A model generated the notes under the pieces. It was not told the DNA's origin. It was given only the letters and a program-made list of their open reading frames with translations, and did not search any database. A program made the position numbers and the translations under genes. This document shows positions 18,173 through 31,742 of a DNA stretch of 64,000 nt, piece after piece. The stretch's first letter is position 1, and every line of letters starts with the position of its first letter. The stretch covers positions 248,001-312,000 of the forward strand of contig OENT01000004.1 in the NCBI GenBank assembly GCA_900239685.1, read 5' to 3'. This stretch comes from Rotaria macrura (taxonomy: Eukaryota > Rotifera > Eurotatoria > Philodinida > Philodinidae).

Positions 18173-19954
18173 CGAAAGTGTCCGATTCATTCAATTTTAT
18201 TCAGAATAAATGCCGATAAATAAAATCTTAATCGTTGTCCCTTCTAGATATGACGATGTGCACGAGAAAATCTTTTCTATTCATGAGTATCAAAAACAAA
18301 GGAACAAATCACGCGGTTTCGAGAAAGAATCTTTAGCTATCGAACTGAAATCATATTGTCTTCATACAATTCAAAATCTGATGATGCATGAATGACTAGT
18401 TACAATCGTTAAAGTAAATTGCCCAATCACAGGAAAATATGTTCGATGTATGAAAGAAAAAACGTTTCGACCCCGAAAACTCTGCCTATAGGCATATTGG
18501 ATGTTATTGAAGGTTTAAAGACGAATCAGCATCTTTTTTGTGAGACAGTCGATTTCGCGAAAAACTTGATTACTTTCTCTTTCTACAGTGAATCATTGCT
18601 TTGACTGATCAAAGGCATATGAACTCACTAGTTTCTTTTATTCTTCTAAAAAATTTTATTCTCCCTAAAACTATATTTTTAGAATTCTGTAAGTGTTTAA
18701 CTTTAGGATTTAGTTTCATTAATGTTTGTCTTTGTTTCGGCACCAATAGTATGGACTTGTAGACTTAGCATGAAGTTGTGTAGACTTCTTAAGTTAAACA
18801 TGTGTTATGATAAAATTTAATTGCTTCCCCAAAATGTGAACAATTCTATTTTCCACGAAAAACTCTGAGACTGACGCCTATCTACAGAAGGTTCAAAACG
18901 AAGAATAATTAAAGAATGCTGAACAGGTAGGAAACGGTTAATTTGATTAGCTTAACAAAAGGAGAAAGTAAGCAGATTAGTTGGTCGTAGTAAATTTCGA
19001 TTGCATCGATCATAGAGATATATTCATTGATTGTGTCTGTTTTTCAATCATTTGAAATATTCGTAATTCCCATCGATATTGAAGAAATGGTTGAAAAATG
19101 TCACAGAGAATAATCCTTCGAAACCGAGCCGTTTTCTTCTTTATTATGAAGACATTTGTGTATCAGACTAAACTGTAGAGCGTCGTCGAAAAGTTTGCTG
19201 CAAAAATTGAACTCATCAAATTCAAATCTCCAAAACGGTACTAAACGTTTACTGTTAAATTAAGCCTTTCATCTTTTTTATACCTAAGTTGATTTGAACA
19301 AAGTTCGATCTATCGAGTGATAATGAAAAAATAGTACACACTCAAAATAATCTTCATTGATGATTGATGTCATTTTCAAGAATTATTATTTGTAACGCTG
19401 TCCAGTTGATTATCTTGTACATTCAAATGAATTCTTATGCTCAACATTTTGTATAGAAATAAGTCAGACAAAGTTTTGACTGTTTTGTATTCGATGAACG
19501 CATAATCGAATCTAAGATTTCTAATAAAATTTTTACACTGTATATCTATTAGTAATTTATTCCTCATGGCATACGACGTCATGTTTGATTCAAATGGAAA
19601 ATTTGAAATACACTTACGTTGACTTGTGATTGCCAAATGATGTACAGTGTTACATTATATATTAGTTCAACAATTATTTAATCGTCTTAAATATAAATAT
19701 TAACTTAAGGTAAATATTTTTCTCTAATAAAGACTCAATACTGTATTTATTAGTAAAATGAATCATAGCTACATGAATACAATAACAGTAAACAATAGAA
19801 CTTAATATTATCAAGTTAGCAGAATGAAAATCACAGTTATAATCACAGTGTACAAATAAAATATGTTTCTCTAAGGACAAAGGACAAACTAGCTAATGCA
19901 TAAGACTAGAAATAAAATGATTATTTTTGATTGAGATTGGCACTAAAAATTTCT
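18173..19954. other. Intergenic, no feature supported
   Basis: Between the hAT-like element and the end of MESD I find only short AT-rich ORFs without domain signatures or coherent splice structure. Confidence 0.5.
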
Positions 19955-21223
19955 TCACAGGTCTCGTTTGCTTTGTTTATTTCCTTCCTAATTAACAAAT
20001 AAAAATAAATCAATTAATATTACATGTCAACAAGCATATTAAATATATAGAATGCTTCAGAAGTCGTTTCGGCATAGAACACGATTAACTCTTAAACGAT
20101 GAAAGTTGCACGTAGAACATGATCATTACAGTAGGAACAAATTCATCATCTGAATCCGATTCAATTTTCTATTGTATACTTGACATGTTTTTCCATTTTT
20201 CCCATATACTTAGAACAGAGAAAATCGTTGCAGTATATTCAAGTTACTTTCTTGTATATCGACCTAATTGTCTGCTTAACATTATAACCATTTTGAACTG
20301 TCGAAGACTCGATAGATCGAATCTGAAATTCTGAACTTGATGATCTCTGACTCATATGAGAAGAATGGTTTGTCTGAACATTGAAACTCAAATCAAATCT
20401 CACTTTAAAATTGTGATGTACCCATTGTAAACTACTTGGAAGAGTATTGTAGCAAGTTATTCAAAACTTGTGCAAAACATTTATCGTGTTCAAGTTATCT
20501 TTTTCTATCCCCAACGAACATTTGAAACACTGAACATTCATTAACTTACTTTGCGAGGTTTCGGATGGTAATTTTGATTATCAATTGTAACTTCTGCACA
20601 ACGATCTTGTTCCAAAAGAAAATCTCGTACGTCAAATGCTTGCGAGCCATCTTTTAAAAGAAATAATATACGATTGTCATCAATAACATATCTACAACAG
20701 AAGACTTTCCATCGAAAACTGCATTCAAATAAAAATAAATTTACTTCGTAACATCAAATAAGGCATTTTTCAAGCCTGCCCACCAGATTTGAGTGATCTC
20801 TTCTGTTTCTCGTCGTGTCGGTGAACCGGATACAGTAGCAAACATCATTAATGTTTGTCCTTTTTTTGATAGTCTCATAATTTGTTCTTGATTTTTACCC
20901 ATAAAATCTTCAGGTCGAAGATTTGGCCGATTTTTACCAAGCAGATAATAATCTTCTCGTTCATCTTCAGGTAAAATATCGTCATCATTATCCTGTGTAT
21001 GTAAATATATAGTTATGTGTGTTTATTCCAAGAAAACAAAACAAGAAATAATATAGTTTACCTCCCACTCTTGAAAAAGACTGTCTGCGTCTCGGTCTGT
21101 ATAATCTCGTGGATCTTTTTTTAGATGCGTTTTTTCTCGTTTGATCCCATCAGTATTACCACTTGTATTTTCAAATACACAGATAAGAGCAAAAATAACT
21201 ATCATCAAATAAAAGCAATTCAT
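19955..21223 (-). CDS. MESD: MESD/Boca, ER chaperone for LRP-family receptors
   Basis: MESD folds the beta-propeller/EGF modules of LDL-receptor-related proteins in the ER. Four exons in consistent phase (21062-21223, 20745-20992, 20550-20691, 19955-19987) give 194 aa. A signal peptide (MNCFYLMIVIFALICVF) is followed by the family motif KKDPRDYTDRDADSLFQEWE. The core domain carries KGQTLMMFATVSGSPT, ETEEITQIWW, RILFLLKDGSQAFDVRDFLL and EQDRCAEVTIDNQNYHP. The last exon, only 33 bp and beyond a 562-bp intron, encodes EGNKQSKRDL. It supplies a C-terminal KRDL tetrapeptide in the place of the REDL/KDEL-like ER retrieval signal of the family. Without that exon the frame would end at PKPRKVS with no retrieval signal. 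Identification is firm; the terminal exon is inferred from splice signals and the expected tail. Confidence 0.93.
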
Positions 21224-23475
21224 TGAGATTTTCTTTTATGAGTGCTGGCAATATGAGGTTGTAATTATTCAAGGTAACTTCACTATTTTTTCTTTCGACC
21301 AAATAACAAAAAAATACATCATGACACGCAACGCTATTCAATAGGATGAGAGTCTATTTGGTTGAGTACACCTTCTATCCAATGAGAAAAAAAATGTTTT
21401 GATATAACTTATGAATGAACGATTATCAATGCCATCTAGACACCTAGTTCAAATGAAACCTGAAGCAAGTTTAAATCAATTCAATATATGAGATTATCAC
21501 AATGTTACTTGATACGATCAAAATAAATAAATCTATGACTACTATTTTTATAGATTGAGCAGATACAATTGCGGGTCAGCTTGAAAAACTATACCAACAC
21601 TTGTCAACATGCTAATTTTCATAAGAATGATCGATACTGAAAATGTTACAAGCAGTTCAAAGCAGAGAAATTCTTTCTGTTCATGTCAAACTGGTACAAG
21701 AAGAAATTTTCCAGTAAAGTAGTAGTAGACCGAGAATAGAAGTGATCGAGAATGATCTTTGTTACTGATTTGCAACAAGAGCCACAACGACGAATTCTAG
21801 ACATGATCTATCACAGATATAATTCTGGATGAAATTTAAAAAAATATATACTTACTAATTTCAGTTGATCGAATCGCATAAGTTCATGTAACCGACGAGC
21901 TCTATAGTCATTTGATACATTGTAGAGTGCGCTGATCATCAGTGAGAACAAAGTTCGATAGTTTGTGTTCCGTTATGTTCTTCAAGCAGTGTCATCGAGA
22001 AAATTTGTAATTCAGACAAGTGTGTCTCCGAGCATATTGTTGACACATTAGTCCTCAAGTAACAAATCTTGTATCAAAAAGAAACTATCTGTGCGTGTTT
22101 GTTCAGTGTACAAGCCTTTTACATTACATTTTCGACAAGAATACAAAAGAATTTCTTGACTGCGAGTCACATTGTCAAAAACAGTAGACATAATTGATAT
22201 ACAAACATAGAATTGAAAAGAATATCTTGATATTGAACATTATCATACTGATACGTAAGTTTTACTTTTATTACTCTTTTTACTCGGTACGGCATCTTTC
22301 GGAAGAACAAATAGATATATTGATTGTATTATCAGCTCGACTTTGTCAAAAATGTGTTTATCTTTATGATTATATACTCTCGAAAACCAGCTGTTCACTG
22401 CTAGAACAGTACGCCATTTGATTACAATAAATTAGGGTATTCGAGTGTTCAAGAGTCATCGCATCCTTTGACATATGCTACTAATTATTCAATAAATGAA
22501 AATATCTCGCCCATTTACAGAGACTATCGAACATTACTAGAAAAATTTTATTAAAAATGTCGAACTGCGATAACATCGAATCTAAAAACGATTAGATTCT
22601 ATAAAAGTCTAAATTCATCGATTAGCACATAGACGAAAGAACGAAACACTGTTTTGTAAGGTATTCAATAGAACTTCCTATGTCATCATTTAAATAAACA
22701 TGCTATACTGCAACATAATTGGTTTTTTTAGGACTATCATCGTAAATGTTATTTACCTTTTAAAAGTAAAGTAAAATAATTTCGACTGTTGATATTTATT
22801 ACTTTTGAGTTTGGTAGAGTAGTACGGTAGCATATCTCAATTATCCGATGACCTATTTCTTTGATCAATTTTGGTATAACAAACACTAAAATAACGTTTG
22901 CTTTCAACAGTTGTCCATTCAAATTATTCATTCAAACGCGATTATTTCTCTGATCTCAACGAGTTACTACAAAATTTCATTCGATATCCAATAAAATAAT
23001 TTTCAACATGTCATTAATATTAGTAAAATTCTAGACATAAAAATATCTCTATCGTGTTGTGTTATTGCAGAACTCTTTTATTATGCTACGAAATAGTATG
23101 TTGCTAATGTGTGAAATTATTTATATATTTTTAAGTTATATAAATCTAGCCAATAATCAATCCGTTGTGTATAATCATGTTTGATTTGATTTGAACATTA
23201 CCTTTCAAAAAAAAAACAAGAAAAACAAAATAGATGTGTTCTATTTTCAATAGAAAATTAGGAATAGTAGAATAAAACCCTCTATCGATTCATTGTGTTG
23301 TTTTTACTACTTGAATATGTCTATTCAGCAAGAGTATAAAGAGCACCGTCTGATAACAAAAATCAACATGTCTATCATGCAAGGCAAGGTTTTCTTTTTC
23401 TTCTGTTTCACTTACTACGTGAATCTTTATCTGTAAGCTGTATAGTAATATACGATTAAGACCTTTTGAAACCGG
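21224..23475. other. Intergenic between divergent MESD and the 23.5-kb gene
   Basis: No ORF here has a recognisable domain or a plausible exon chain. Promoters for both flanking genes are presumably inside, but I see no specific site. Confidence 0.5.
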
Positions 23476-24643
23476 ATGGACAAGGAAAGTTTTGCTGAAC
23501 GACGCAATAAATTCAACCAGCAACCAATTATGGGATTGCATACAGCGAAGTCACTTAATATCCATAAGGAACCTAGGTCTGATTCTTCTCAACTGAAGAA
23601 ATCTGAACAGGCAAAGTCGAATTCTTTGAATCAAGAACGTGACGAAACTTTAAATTACTCAGGTAGAGTAGCCACACGAAAATCTATCTACGAGGTAAAA
23701 AGAATATAGCTCTAGATTTAATCTAAACTATTCAAATACAATTATTATTCATATTATATTCTTATCTTGTTTAGATGCTGCTACGCATCCTACAGTTACT
23801 GATGCTACTAAATCATTAGCACAACGATCCATTGAAAAAGTATCATTGGGTGAAGTCAAACTAGCTCAGATTATGGTTGAAGATCTCAAGAAGACACCAG
23901 TACCGTTACCTAGATCATTTCGTAATAATCGAAATCACATTGTGAATTCTAATTCATCTGATCATTGTCAAGAAACTGTTGTCGCTTCTTCAAATGCCAC
24001 TTGTTCTACAGACTCGAAGAAAGTATTTACATCTCTACCTTCACTCCCTTTTGACAACAGAAAGGAGAACATGCATTGTGAAATACCAAGTCATTCTCAG
24101 GACGATGCACCACATTATATTGTATTTGAAAATACAACTAGTAATTCCACAAACACAAAGAAAAGGCACTCGTTATTGCTTGATTCGATTTGTCGAGATG
24201 ACAATGACAATGACAATGAACGTTGCGAATCATTGAATATTTTACCAGATTCACTTTCCTATCTTTCTCCATCTTCAAATTTGAACATTAATTCAGACCA
24301 AAGAAATGCATCATTACAACAAGAAAGACGAAAATCAGATTCGTCATTTACTTCCGATGATGATATACGACCTTCTGCTAACACTTCAACATCCAGGAAA
24401 CAATCTGCTTATTTGTCTGATTCATATTATCTAGATACGCTTGAATGTTCATCTCATACGTTGTCATGTATTTCACTTGAGAAAAATTTGCCATCGAACT
24501 GTATGTTTTATGAATTTAAACATACGAATAATAATTACAAACGAATAGACCCTCGAACAATTATTTATCCAATAATGAAAGTCGCAATGCCAAAAATTAC
24601 AACAGATGAAATCAATATTCTTCAAAGATATTCAAATAAATAA
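23476..24643 (+). CDS. Unrecognised Ser/Asn-rich protein, about 351 aa
   Basis: Two exons, 23476-23662 and 23775-24643, are joined by a 112-bp GT-AG intron (donor AG|GTAGAG, acceptor TTTAG|AT) in phase 1. A downstream donor at 23695 would break the frame. The product begins MDKESFAERRNKFNQQP. After the junction comes a possibly structured patch (SLAQRSIEKVSLGEVKLAQIM, with the short motif KKTPVPLPRSF). A long Ser/Asn/Thr-rich, probably disordered middle follows (RRKSDSSFTSDDD). The C-terminus is a second ordered-looking patch (RIDPRTIIYPIMKVAMPKI, then EINILQRYSNK). There is no signal peptide or membrane segment. The basic, serine-rich patches could be phosphorylation sites. I cannot assign a family. 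The clean splice and a single 869-bp open second exon make it a likely real gene. Confidence 0.7.
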
Positions 24644-25359
24644 CACAAAGAATATATATATATATATATATGTAAATATATATATATATGATTATAAATA
24701 AATCAAAAAAAAACAGAATTTTTATATATGTGTGAAGACCTATACTATTGAAATAAAAACAACAAAGAGAAAAGAAAAGTAACTCGTGCAAAAACAAACA
24801 CACACAAACGTACAAGGTGAAGGGCAAATATTGTATAATATTTAAATTTTAAAAAAGCATTTCATACTTTTTTTTTCTAAATATCTTTTTCTTGTGCAAC
24901 TACATTTTTTTCCTTTCTTATACATAGATCTATGTATATCAGATGTAGTTTTAATGGGAATGTTGATGGACATTAAGTATATGTTGGATACAAATATATA
25001 TGTTATAATGAATATTATCCCTGAGTTGACTAAATGATGAGAATGTAAAAGGAACATATGTATGTCATCCATCGTTAATTGTTCTCGTAAGAGGCAAGGT
25101 CAATAATAGCTATCGTCAGTCTCCATCAATACTTTCCAATTGGTCTATTCCATTTGTGTAAACATTGCTGGTCATCCGTAGGTACTGTAGTAAATGGGAA
25201 TATTACGTAAGGAAACAAAGAAAACGAGAGTGCTTTTTTCAATCACCGGATATATTTAAATAGAGGGAAGCTTTTGTTTTTTAAGTTCTTTTTCAAGTTG
25301 CTTGTTTTTGTTTGAAAGACTTGCAGCAAGATTACACACATTAATAGGAAATGATCGAT
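24644..25359. other. Convergent 3' region with (TA)n repeat
   Basis: A (TA)n tract at 24652-24690 lies just after the stop of the plus-strand gene. The rest is AT-rich 3' sequence between two convergent genes; nothing else seen. Confidence 0.6.
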
Positions 25360-27362
25360 TTAAACATTTGAACCATTTTGCTCAACTGGTTGAAATCCTG
25401 CTTTGTAATTTTGTTTTGATGGACGATAATTAAAAAACCATATTAATGTAATAACAAGAAGAAGACATAATATAGTTATGCATATTAATATTAATGTTAT
25501 CCATTTTAATGTTTCATTTTTCATTGCTATTCGACGTTCTTCATCAAATACATTCATTGTTGTTGTTAGTGATGAAGGTGTGGGTGTAGTTATATCGATT
25601 GTTGAAGTTGCTGTATAGATATATTCTTCATAATCATCGACTGATATTGCGTTTGGATCTATTGGATCATTCACTTTAAGTGATGATATGTATGTATCCT
25701 AAAAATACAAACAATACAAAAAAAATTCTTTTTCTTTTAGTCTTATTCGTAAAACGATATGGTTAATAATCACTTGTGCTTCTGTATCAAATGACCCTAT
25801 TGGATCATATTTAGTATTTATTTGTGATTGATAATGGACAGGTGAATGTCGGTGAACATAGGATGGTGATTGATGAGTTGTTGTTATGATTCCATTACCA
25901 ATAAGATATAATGGTGTTGTTGTATTAATGATATTTTCATCCAAGGATGATGTAATTTGTTGTGTAGCTGGATTGTGTTGTAATGAAGGAGAATGAAAGT
26001 CTTTAACAACATTACATTGACTTAATTGACAACGTTCTTCTTGATTATCAGAACATAGATCGATGTATGATTGATCAGCTTTCGTATTTAGAATTGCTAG
26101 TATAAAATCATAGATACAATCACAATATTCGGCTTGTGGCGGTGAAATAATTATTGATGGATTCAATTTTATCTGTTTTTGAATAAAACGTGCTAATACA
26201 CATCTCGACGATGGATATAATTGATCAAGAATCATTTTTGATGCATCAAACTGAACTAGATAGTCTAAGTAATCTAATGAATGATCTGATAAGTAACGAA
26301 TATTTTGACCAAGAGTTAAATATCGAATACGTGATGCATGTTTAAATGTATAATCTAGAATAAGACAATCAATTACACACTGTATCAATGACGATAAAAT
26401 TTTGCACATCAAATACCTTTAATTGTTTCGGCGTCAAGTTCAATGACTTCGAGACTAATTATATATTGAAAACCATCAAATGTACGATTGTCAAAGAAAA
26501 ATTTTGGTCGAATCAAATGAATACCATGTAAATTTCGATAGTTCATAAATGTTGAAGCATTGATTTTTCGTGCCTCATGTGCTTCAATAATCATAGAACG
26601 TACTGGATAAGGTGGAAATTCTTCACTTGTAATAGATTCGACCATTTTAGTAAATTTAGCTGATCGAATTTTACCATTAAAATTTTGTCGATGTGTTTCA
26701 TTACTTCGAGGAGTACAACCTAAAAGCTTTTCTGTTTATTTTATGAGAATGTAAACAGAAATATTGTTCTTACCTTCGATTGTTAATTCACCAATGTTTG
26801 TATTGTTAAATATTTCTTCAAATGAGTATGGCTCTAATGATGAAGTATGTAAAAACATTTGATCAACAACTAGTTGATGTAATGCCATTGAAGAAAGTGT
26901 TAGTTGTCCATTTGATGTTAGTTCTAATGTAAGTATTGTTCTATGATAAGAATTTTGACTAAACAATTGATAGAAAGCATAATCTTCGAAATTTAATAGA
27001 AGGAAATTGGGAAACGATAAAGTAATTTTAATTGTTGATTTTTTTTCTCCTGGAGTATCATCCGATAATCTAGGAAATAAATATGATAATTCCCTGAGAA
27101 ACATTGAACTAACATTAAATTCATGATCATAAAATGTTAATTGAAATGAATCAAATGAACGACTAGTTTGCATAGTTTCATTTGTTAATTTAATCTGCGT
27201 AAACATTGAATTTTTATAGTTATTACATACTAATTGTTCGACTTCACCATTGAATGATGAATGACATTCACATGACATATTTTCGAGAACATCACATGAT
27301 TTTGCTCTCACATAAATTATGGAGACAATAATCAGAATAAATACGTAGATTATATGCGCCAT
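25360..27362 (-). CDS. Single-pass membrane protein with LRR-like ectodomain, 603 aa
   Basis: Four exons (26774-27362, 26417-26719, 25774-26354, 25360-25698) fit in phase and give about 603 aa. An N-terminal signal peptide (MAHIIYVFILIIVSIIYVRA) leads into a Cys cluster (CDVLENMSCEC, then VCNN) like an LRR N-cap. A long ectodomain follows with leucine/phenylalanine-spaced segments reminiscent of irregular leucine-rich repeats (LRELSYLFPRL, IRYLTLGQNIRYLSDHSLDYL). A Cys group resembling an LRR C-cap comes next (YCDCIYDFILAILN, further Cys to CNVV). Then come a Ser/Thr/Pro stalk, one transmembrane helix (WITLILICITILCLLLVITL) and a cytoplasmic tail of about 25 residues. It is therefore likely a type I surface receptor or adhesion protein. 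I cannot name an orthologue. The intron between exons 2 and 3 uses the acceptor CTAG at 26355-26356; an earlier AG would give a stop. Confidence 0.8.
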
Positions 27363-28276
27363 GTTGAATTAATAATGACTAGACTAACATTAGTCTAAAG
27401 ATGAAGAAGAAGAAGAAAAAAAAACATTACTTATAAACATATGTATATTTCATTATCAATGAACAGTTTTTTTGTGAATAGAAACGTGATGATATAATAC
27501 AACTAGTTTCTACTTTTTATCGACATGTTAAGAGTACATATTATACTCACTTAATCCAATAGGAGTGCAAGGATCATAAATAACCTAATTGATGAAAACA
27601 GAACTTTGTAAATTATATCTATCTGTATATGTATACATATGTATCTTCGAATTACTTTTGTTCTGTTCTAAAATATACTGATGCTTCTATAACATCGATT
27701 TCTTCTTTCTTTTACTATGTTCTGATGCAATCATAGATCATCGATCATTGAGAAGTCTATAGTAAGCATCATACTTTGTTCAGTAACTGAATATGTGTGT
27801 ATAAGAATCAACACTACAGTACCCTATAGTATCGAAACAAAGAAGAATGCGTCGTGCTCTTCCTTCTGGCCACACACGCATACACATCCATACACACACG
27901 AGCGATTATCGTTATAGAACACTAACGATCATTCAATTTCTGCTGTTTCTATTCTCTGTAGAAGATTTCTCCCTTCAAAATGCCAATCGTTGCTATTTCG
28001 TCGTATTTATTCTCTCCATATCCATAGCATATAATATATGTATACGAATTGATCTTAAAAAATAGTCAAGCGTAATAAACTGACTCTCAGAAAAGAAACA
28101 ATTATATAACCAACAGGAGTCAAAGAACCTTGTTTTACAAGGATCATACACTTATCACTTTAACAGAAAGAAAAAGAGATACTACGATCCAGTTCTTTTT
28201 ACTGATGGCTTATATTGCATCATAGCGATAATGAATTACCTCCGGAACGCAATTGAAATGAAACCGAATTAGATTA

Positions 28277-28277
28277 G

Positions 28278-28326
<49 letters not shown>
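28277..28326. repeat. (CA)n-(TA)n compound microsatellite
   Basis: Perfect CA repeats pass directly into perfect TA repeats. Confidence 0.97.
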
Positions 28327-31300
28327 AGTTCGTACTCTTGAGAAACAGAATAAACTTATTCTAATAAATACTCTATTTGTTCGGTTGTAAAAAAAAGTAA
28401 TCAAGTAAAATATAACGAATCCTAATGGAATGGTGATAGGCATTGTCAACAGAAATAACGACTCATATTTCGAAGTAAGTAGAACCAACTGTTGTGCTAA
28501 CCACCTGTCACGAGAAATATGTTTAAAATAAAGATCGATTTTCGTGTTTTGTTCTCTTCAAATAACATGAACAGTTTTATCAACATGTCATCGACAGAAA
28601 AAATAAACGACATTAAAAATATCTGATAAGCACTAATTAATCTATTACTCTAACGTTGAAAATAGTTAACCTTGACAACGATATCGTTCCATACAAAGCT
28701 TCTGTACTATACGATGATGATGATGATGATGATAACAATAATAACATTTTTCTCTCGTCATCAACTGTTGACCTTGAAAACCTATAATACGTATCGAATG
28801 TTTCTACTCTATCATTGAGTCCTTACTATGCTCACTGACTTTTAAAAAATATTTTTCTTAAGTTACTAAAACTTAGAAGTAAGATAAGAAATAAAATAAG
28901 TTAACTCAAAAACGATGTTTAGAAGGAAATAACGTGTCACAAATTGTTAGAGTCTATTACAAAGATGTTACAATCAATTGTGCATGTAATCGAACTTACA
29001 TGTAATCCTATCACAATATTGTTTGTTACAATTTTATAAACCATTATTACTATGGATTTCTCATATTTTAAGTGTGAACATATATTTAGAATAAGAGTAA
29101 AAAAAGGAAATATGACTTTTGCACCCACTACTTTTATCATAATGCACACAAAAAGAACCTTGTATACGAGTATACGCATGGCAGAACCATACTTTACATA
29201 AAAATGCCCTTGTCAAGCGTTGGTACTCACTGCTGAGAATATAAACAAATCACGCATCTGTATGTCTTATCTATGAGTTCAACTGAATGAGATATTAGAG
29301 TGACACAATCACATATTTACTTCATATTGCTTACTTGCAAATTTTTATATATTCGTTTGCACTATCTACAATCTAACTAGTATATAAGTATGAAATAATT
29401 GATCATATTACCTATATGTTGTATTATATGACATTATACAAGACGCCCTTCTGTTATGTCTTAAATATTCTGAGTCTGACCAGATTACTTATTATAGTAA
29501 CAATAATAACCAAACATTTCTTGTGCATCAGTTTATTTTACTTACGTATTTATATATTCTAACTAGTTCTATAGTCGGGAAATACTATTATTCCTATTTA
29601 CATATGGATGCCACAAGAAAGAAAGAAAGAAAAACGAAAGGCTGTGCAATAGAAGTAAAAACCAATTCACCACTTGACGAAGATATCGAAATAGGGTCTT
29701 TTGTTGCTAAAGAAGCAAAAAAAGAAGGAAATCGAAAATGCTTTTTTTTCTCATTCTTTTTGTCCTATTCTGCAATAGAGAGCAAGAAAGTAAAAGGCAA
29801 CGAGAGAGACAGAGAGAGAGAGAACGATAGAGAGACATGCTGATGAAAAAATAAACGTTGTACATTATAAAGACAAGTATGCACGTTTCCTTTGTGTAAA
29901 TAACCTATTGCAAGTCGTTCATTACCGATTCGGTCAAAGTACTTCGATCATTTATAAGTATAATCAATGGATTGGCAATAGAGAAAATATCAATGATCTT
30001 CAAACAGATATTTTTCTCTACTTACTATATAGAATGAACAGTATGAACTAGAGAGGAAAACAGTTCTTTATTTAGCTAATAGAAAAAAACAACAAACGAA
30101 CAAAACAGAATATTAATATATACACATTCAACAAAAACAAAGATGAGTAAAAACAGGAATAAACATTTCTTCGTTTCTATTTATTTAGCATTAATATAAT
30201 CAAATAAATTATACTGAACAGGTAGAACTAAGACTAGAAAAATAGGGAATGTACGTTTATAGTAACAAAAAGAAAAACCATGCAACTTGACGAAATAGTT
30301 GCCGATTGATTGAACATCTTTAACATTGTTGTATGCCTTTCGATTTCATTTCTCGAATATTTACATTTGTTTAGTTTTCATTGAACAAGTTAAAAAAAGA
30401 AAAGAAAATCGTCGGAAGCCAATCATCGATAAGTTAATAAAAACATTTGATTAGATTTTTCTTTCATATAAACTACTCACGCAAACAATCTACATTAAGA
30501 CAAGGACAAAGAAAAACGAGACTTATTCAACTAAAACCAGCAATCATGGTGCTGATGATAGAAGAACGTGTAATAAGACGACAGCATTGTTTGTGCCATG
30601 CTCTATTGTAAAGATTTAGTATTAAGATTAGGTCTAGACAATCTCATTGTCGGCTATTCCTTTTTTCTTCGATCAGAAATGATATTTTATCTAAAAATAT
30701 GATCTATTCTATATCTATTTCATCGAAGTAAGGAGTCAACATTTTCATTATCGTTAGTATATTCATTAAAGTACTTTATGTTAACCTTCACAACATCATT
30801 ATATATGTTTGCTGTAGTAGTCATCGCTTTCATAATAAATTACGTATCTATATAACATTCAATTTACCATCTCAATTTAAATATACTTTTCTTTTTTTTT
30901 CAATCGTACACGTATATGATGACTGTTAATGTAAAAATGAAACTATCAATTTTCATTTTCGGTCTTTTCTATTTTTTATTCATCGACTGTCTTCTTTTGT
31001 ATGTTCGTCAATGGACGACAGAAGTTCTCTTGTTTATACTTCTTTTGATTGAGTCACGAGATATGTAGAATGATCGAGGTCAAGTCCAAAGGATACACAG
31101 TAAATTTCATTGACGTGAATGACATTCTTTCTACTGAAAAATCATGAAACAACTGGATAACCAAATTTGACTTGCTTTTTTCTTTGAAATATGATTCTTA
31201 ATATCAATACGGTTAAGTTAGAGACTTATCGTCAATCTATTGAATATTTACACTTCATGATGAGAAATACAATGTTTTGACAAACGATCATACAAATATT

Positions 31301-31510
31301 GAGATACTCGATAGTATTTTATTCGAATATTTTATGTAGAAGCAAAGCTACTCAGTAGAATTATTCAGCAGAAAGAGAAGAAAAATAAGATAAAACAAAG
31401 ACGAACAAAAAACTTCTTATCCTATGACAGCTTCAATTGAATTTTAACAGCAACAACAAAAAACAATAAAAAACAGATCATTTCTTTCTCCCATCTCTCT
31501 TACTCTTTCT

Positions 31511-31539
31511 GTCTCTCTCTCTCTCTATATATATATATA
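31511..31539. repeat. (TC)n-(TA)n compound microsatellite
   Basis: Perfect TC repeats followed by perfect TA repeats, about 200 bp past the MAGT1/TUSC3 stop. Confidence 0.95.
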
Positions 31540-31742
31540 AGGATGTGTTTCAATATTCGTTAGTTTTTATTCTAATAGTTGAATAAGATCATAGTTTAGT
31601 AGTAACAGAACAGAGTAAAATCAAAACAACAATCAAGAGAACTATTAATGTGCGTAAAATACGATGCCATTTATCGCCATTTGTTTAGTTGTCGCAGATG
31701 ATTATGGAATATCACTGATGTCATTTATCGCAGTATGCATTT

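Larger units (their letters stand above)
27363..31742. other. 4.4-kb gene-free, repeat-bearing stretch
   Basis: No supported gene. It contains a (CA)n/(TA)n microsatellite at 28277-28326, a short (GATGAT)n-like tract near 28712-28732, a GA-rich patch near 29805-29830 and a (TC)n/(TA)n tract at 31511-31539. ORFs here are short and low-complexity. Part may be 3' UTR of MAGT1/TUSC3. Confidence 0.55.

Noticed and set aside
29523..29843. Plus-strand open frame of 106 codons
   Set aside because: Low-complexity Lys/Glu/Arg-rich end from AG repeats, no splice partner and no domain.
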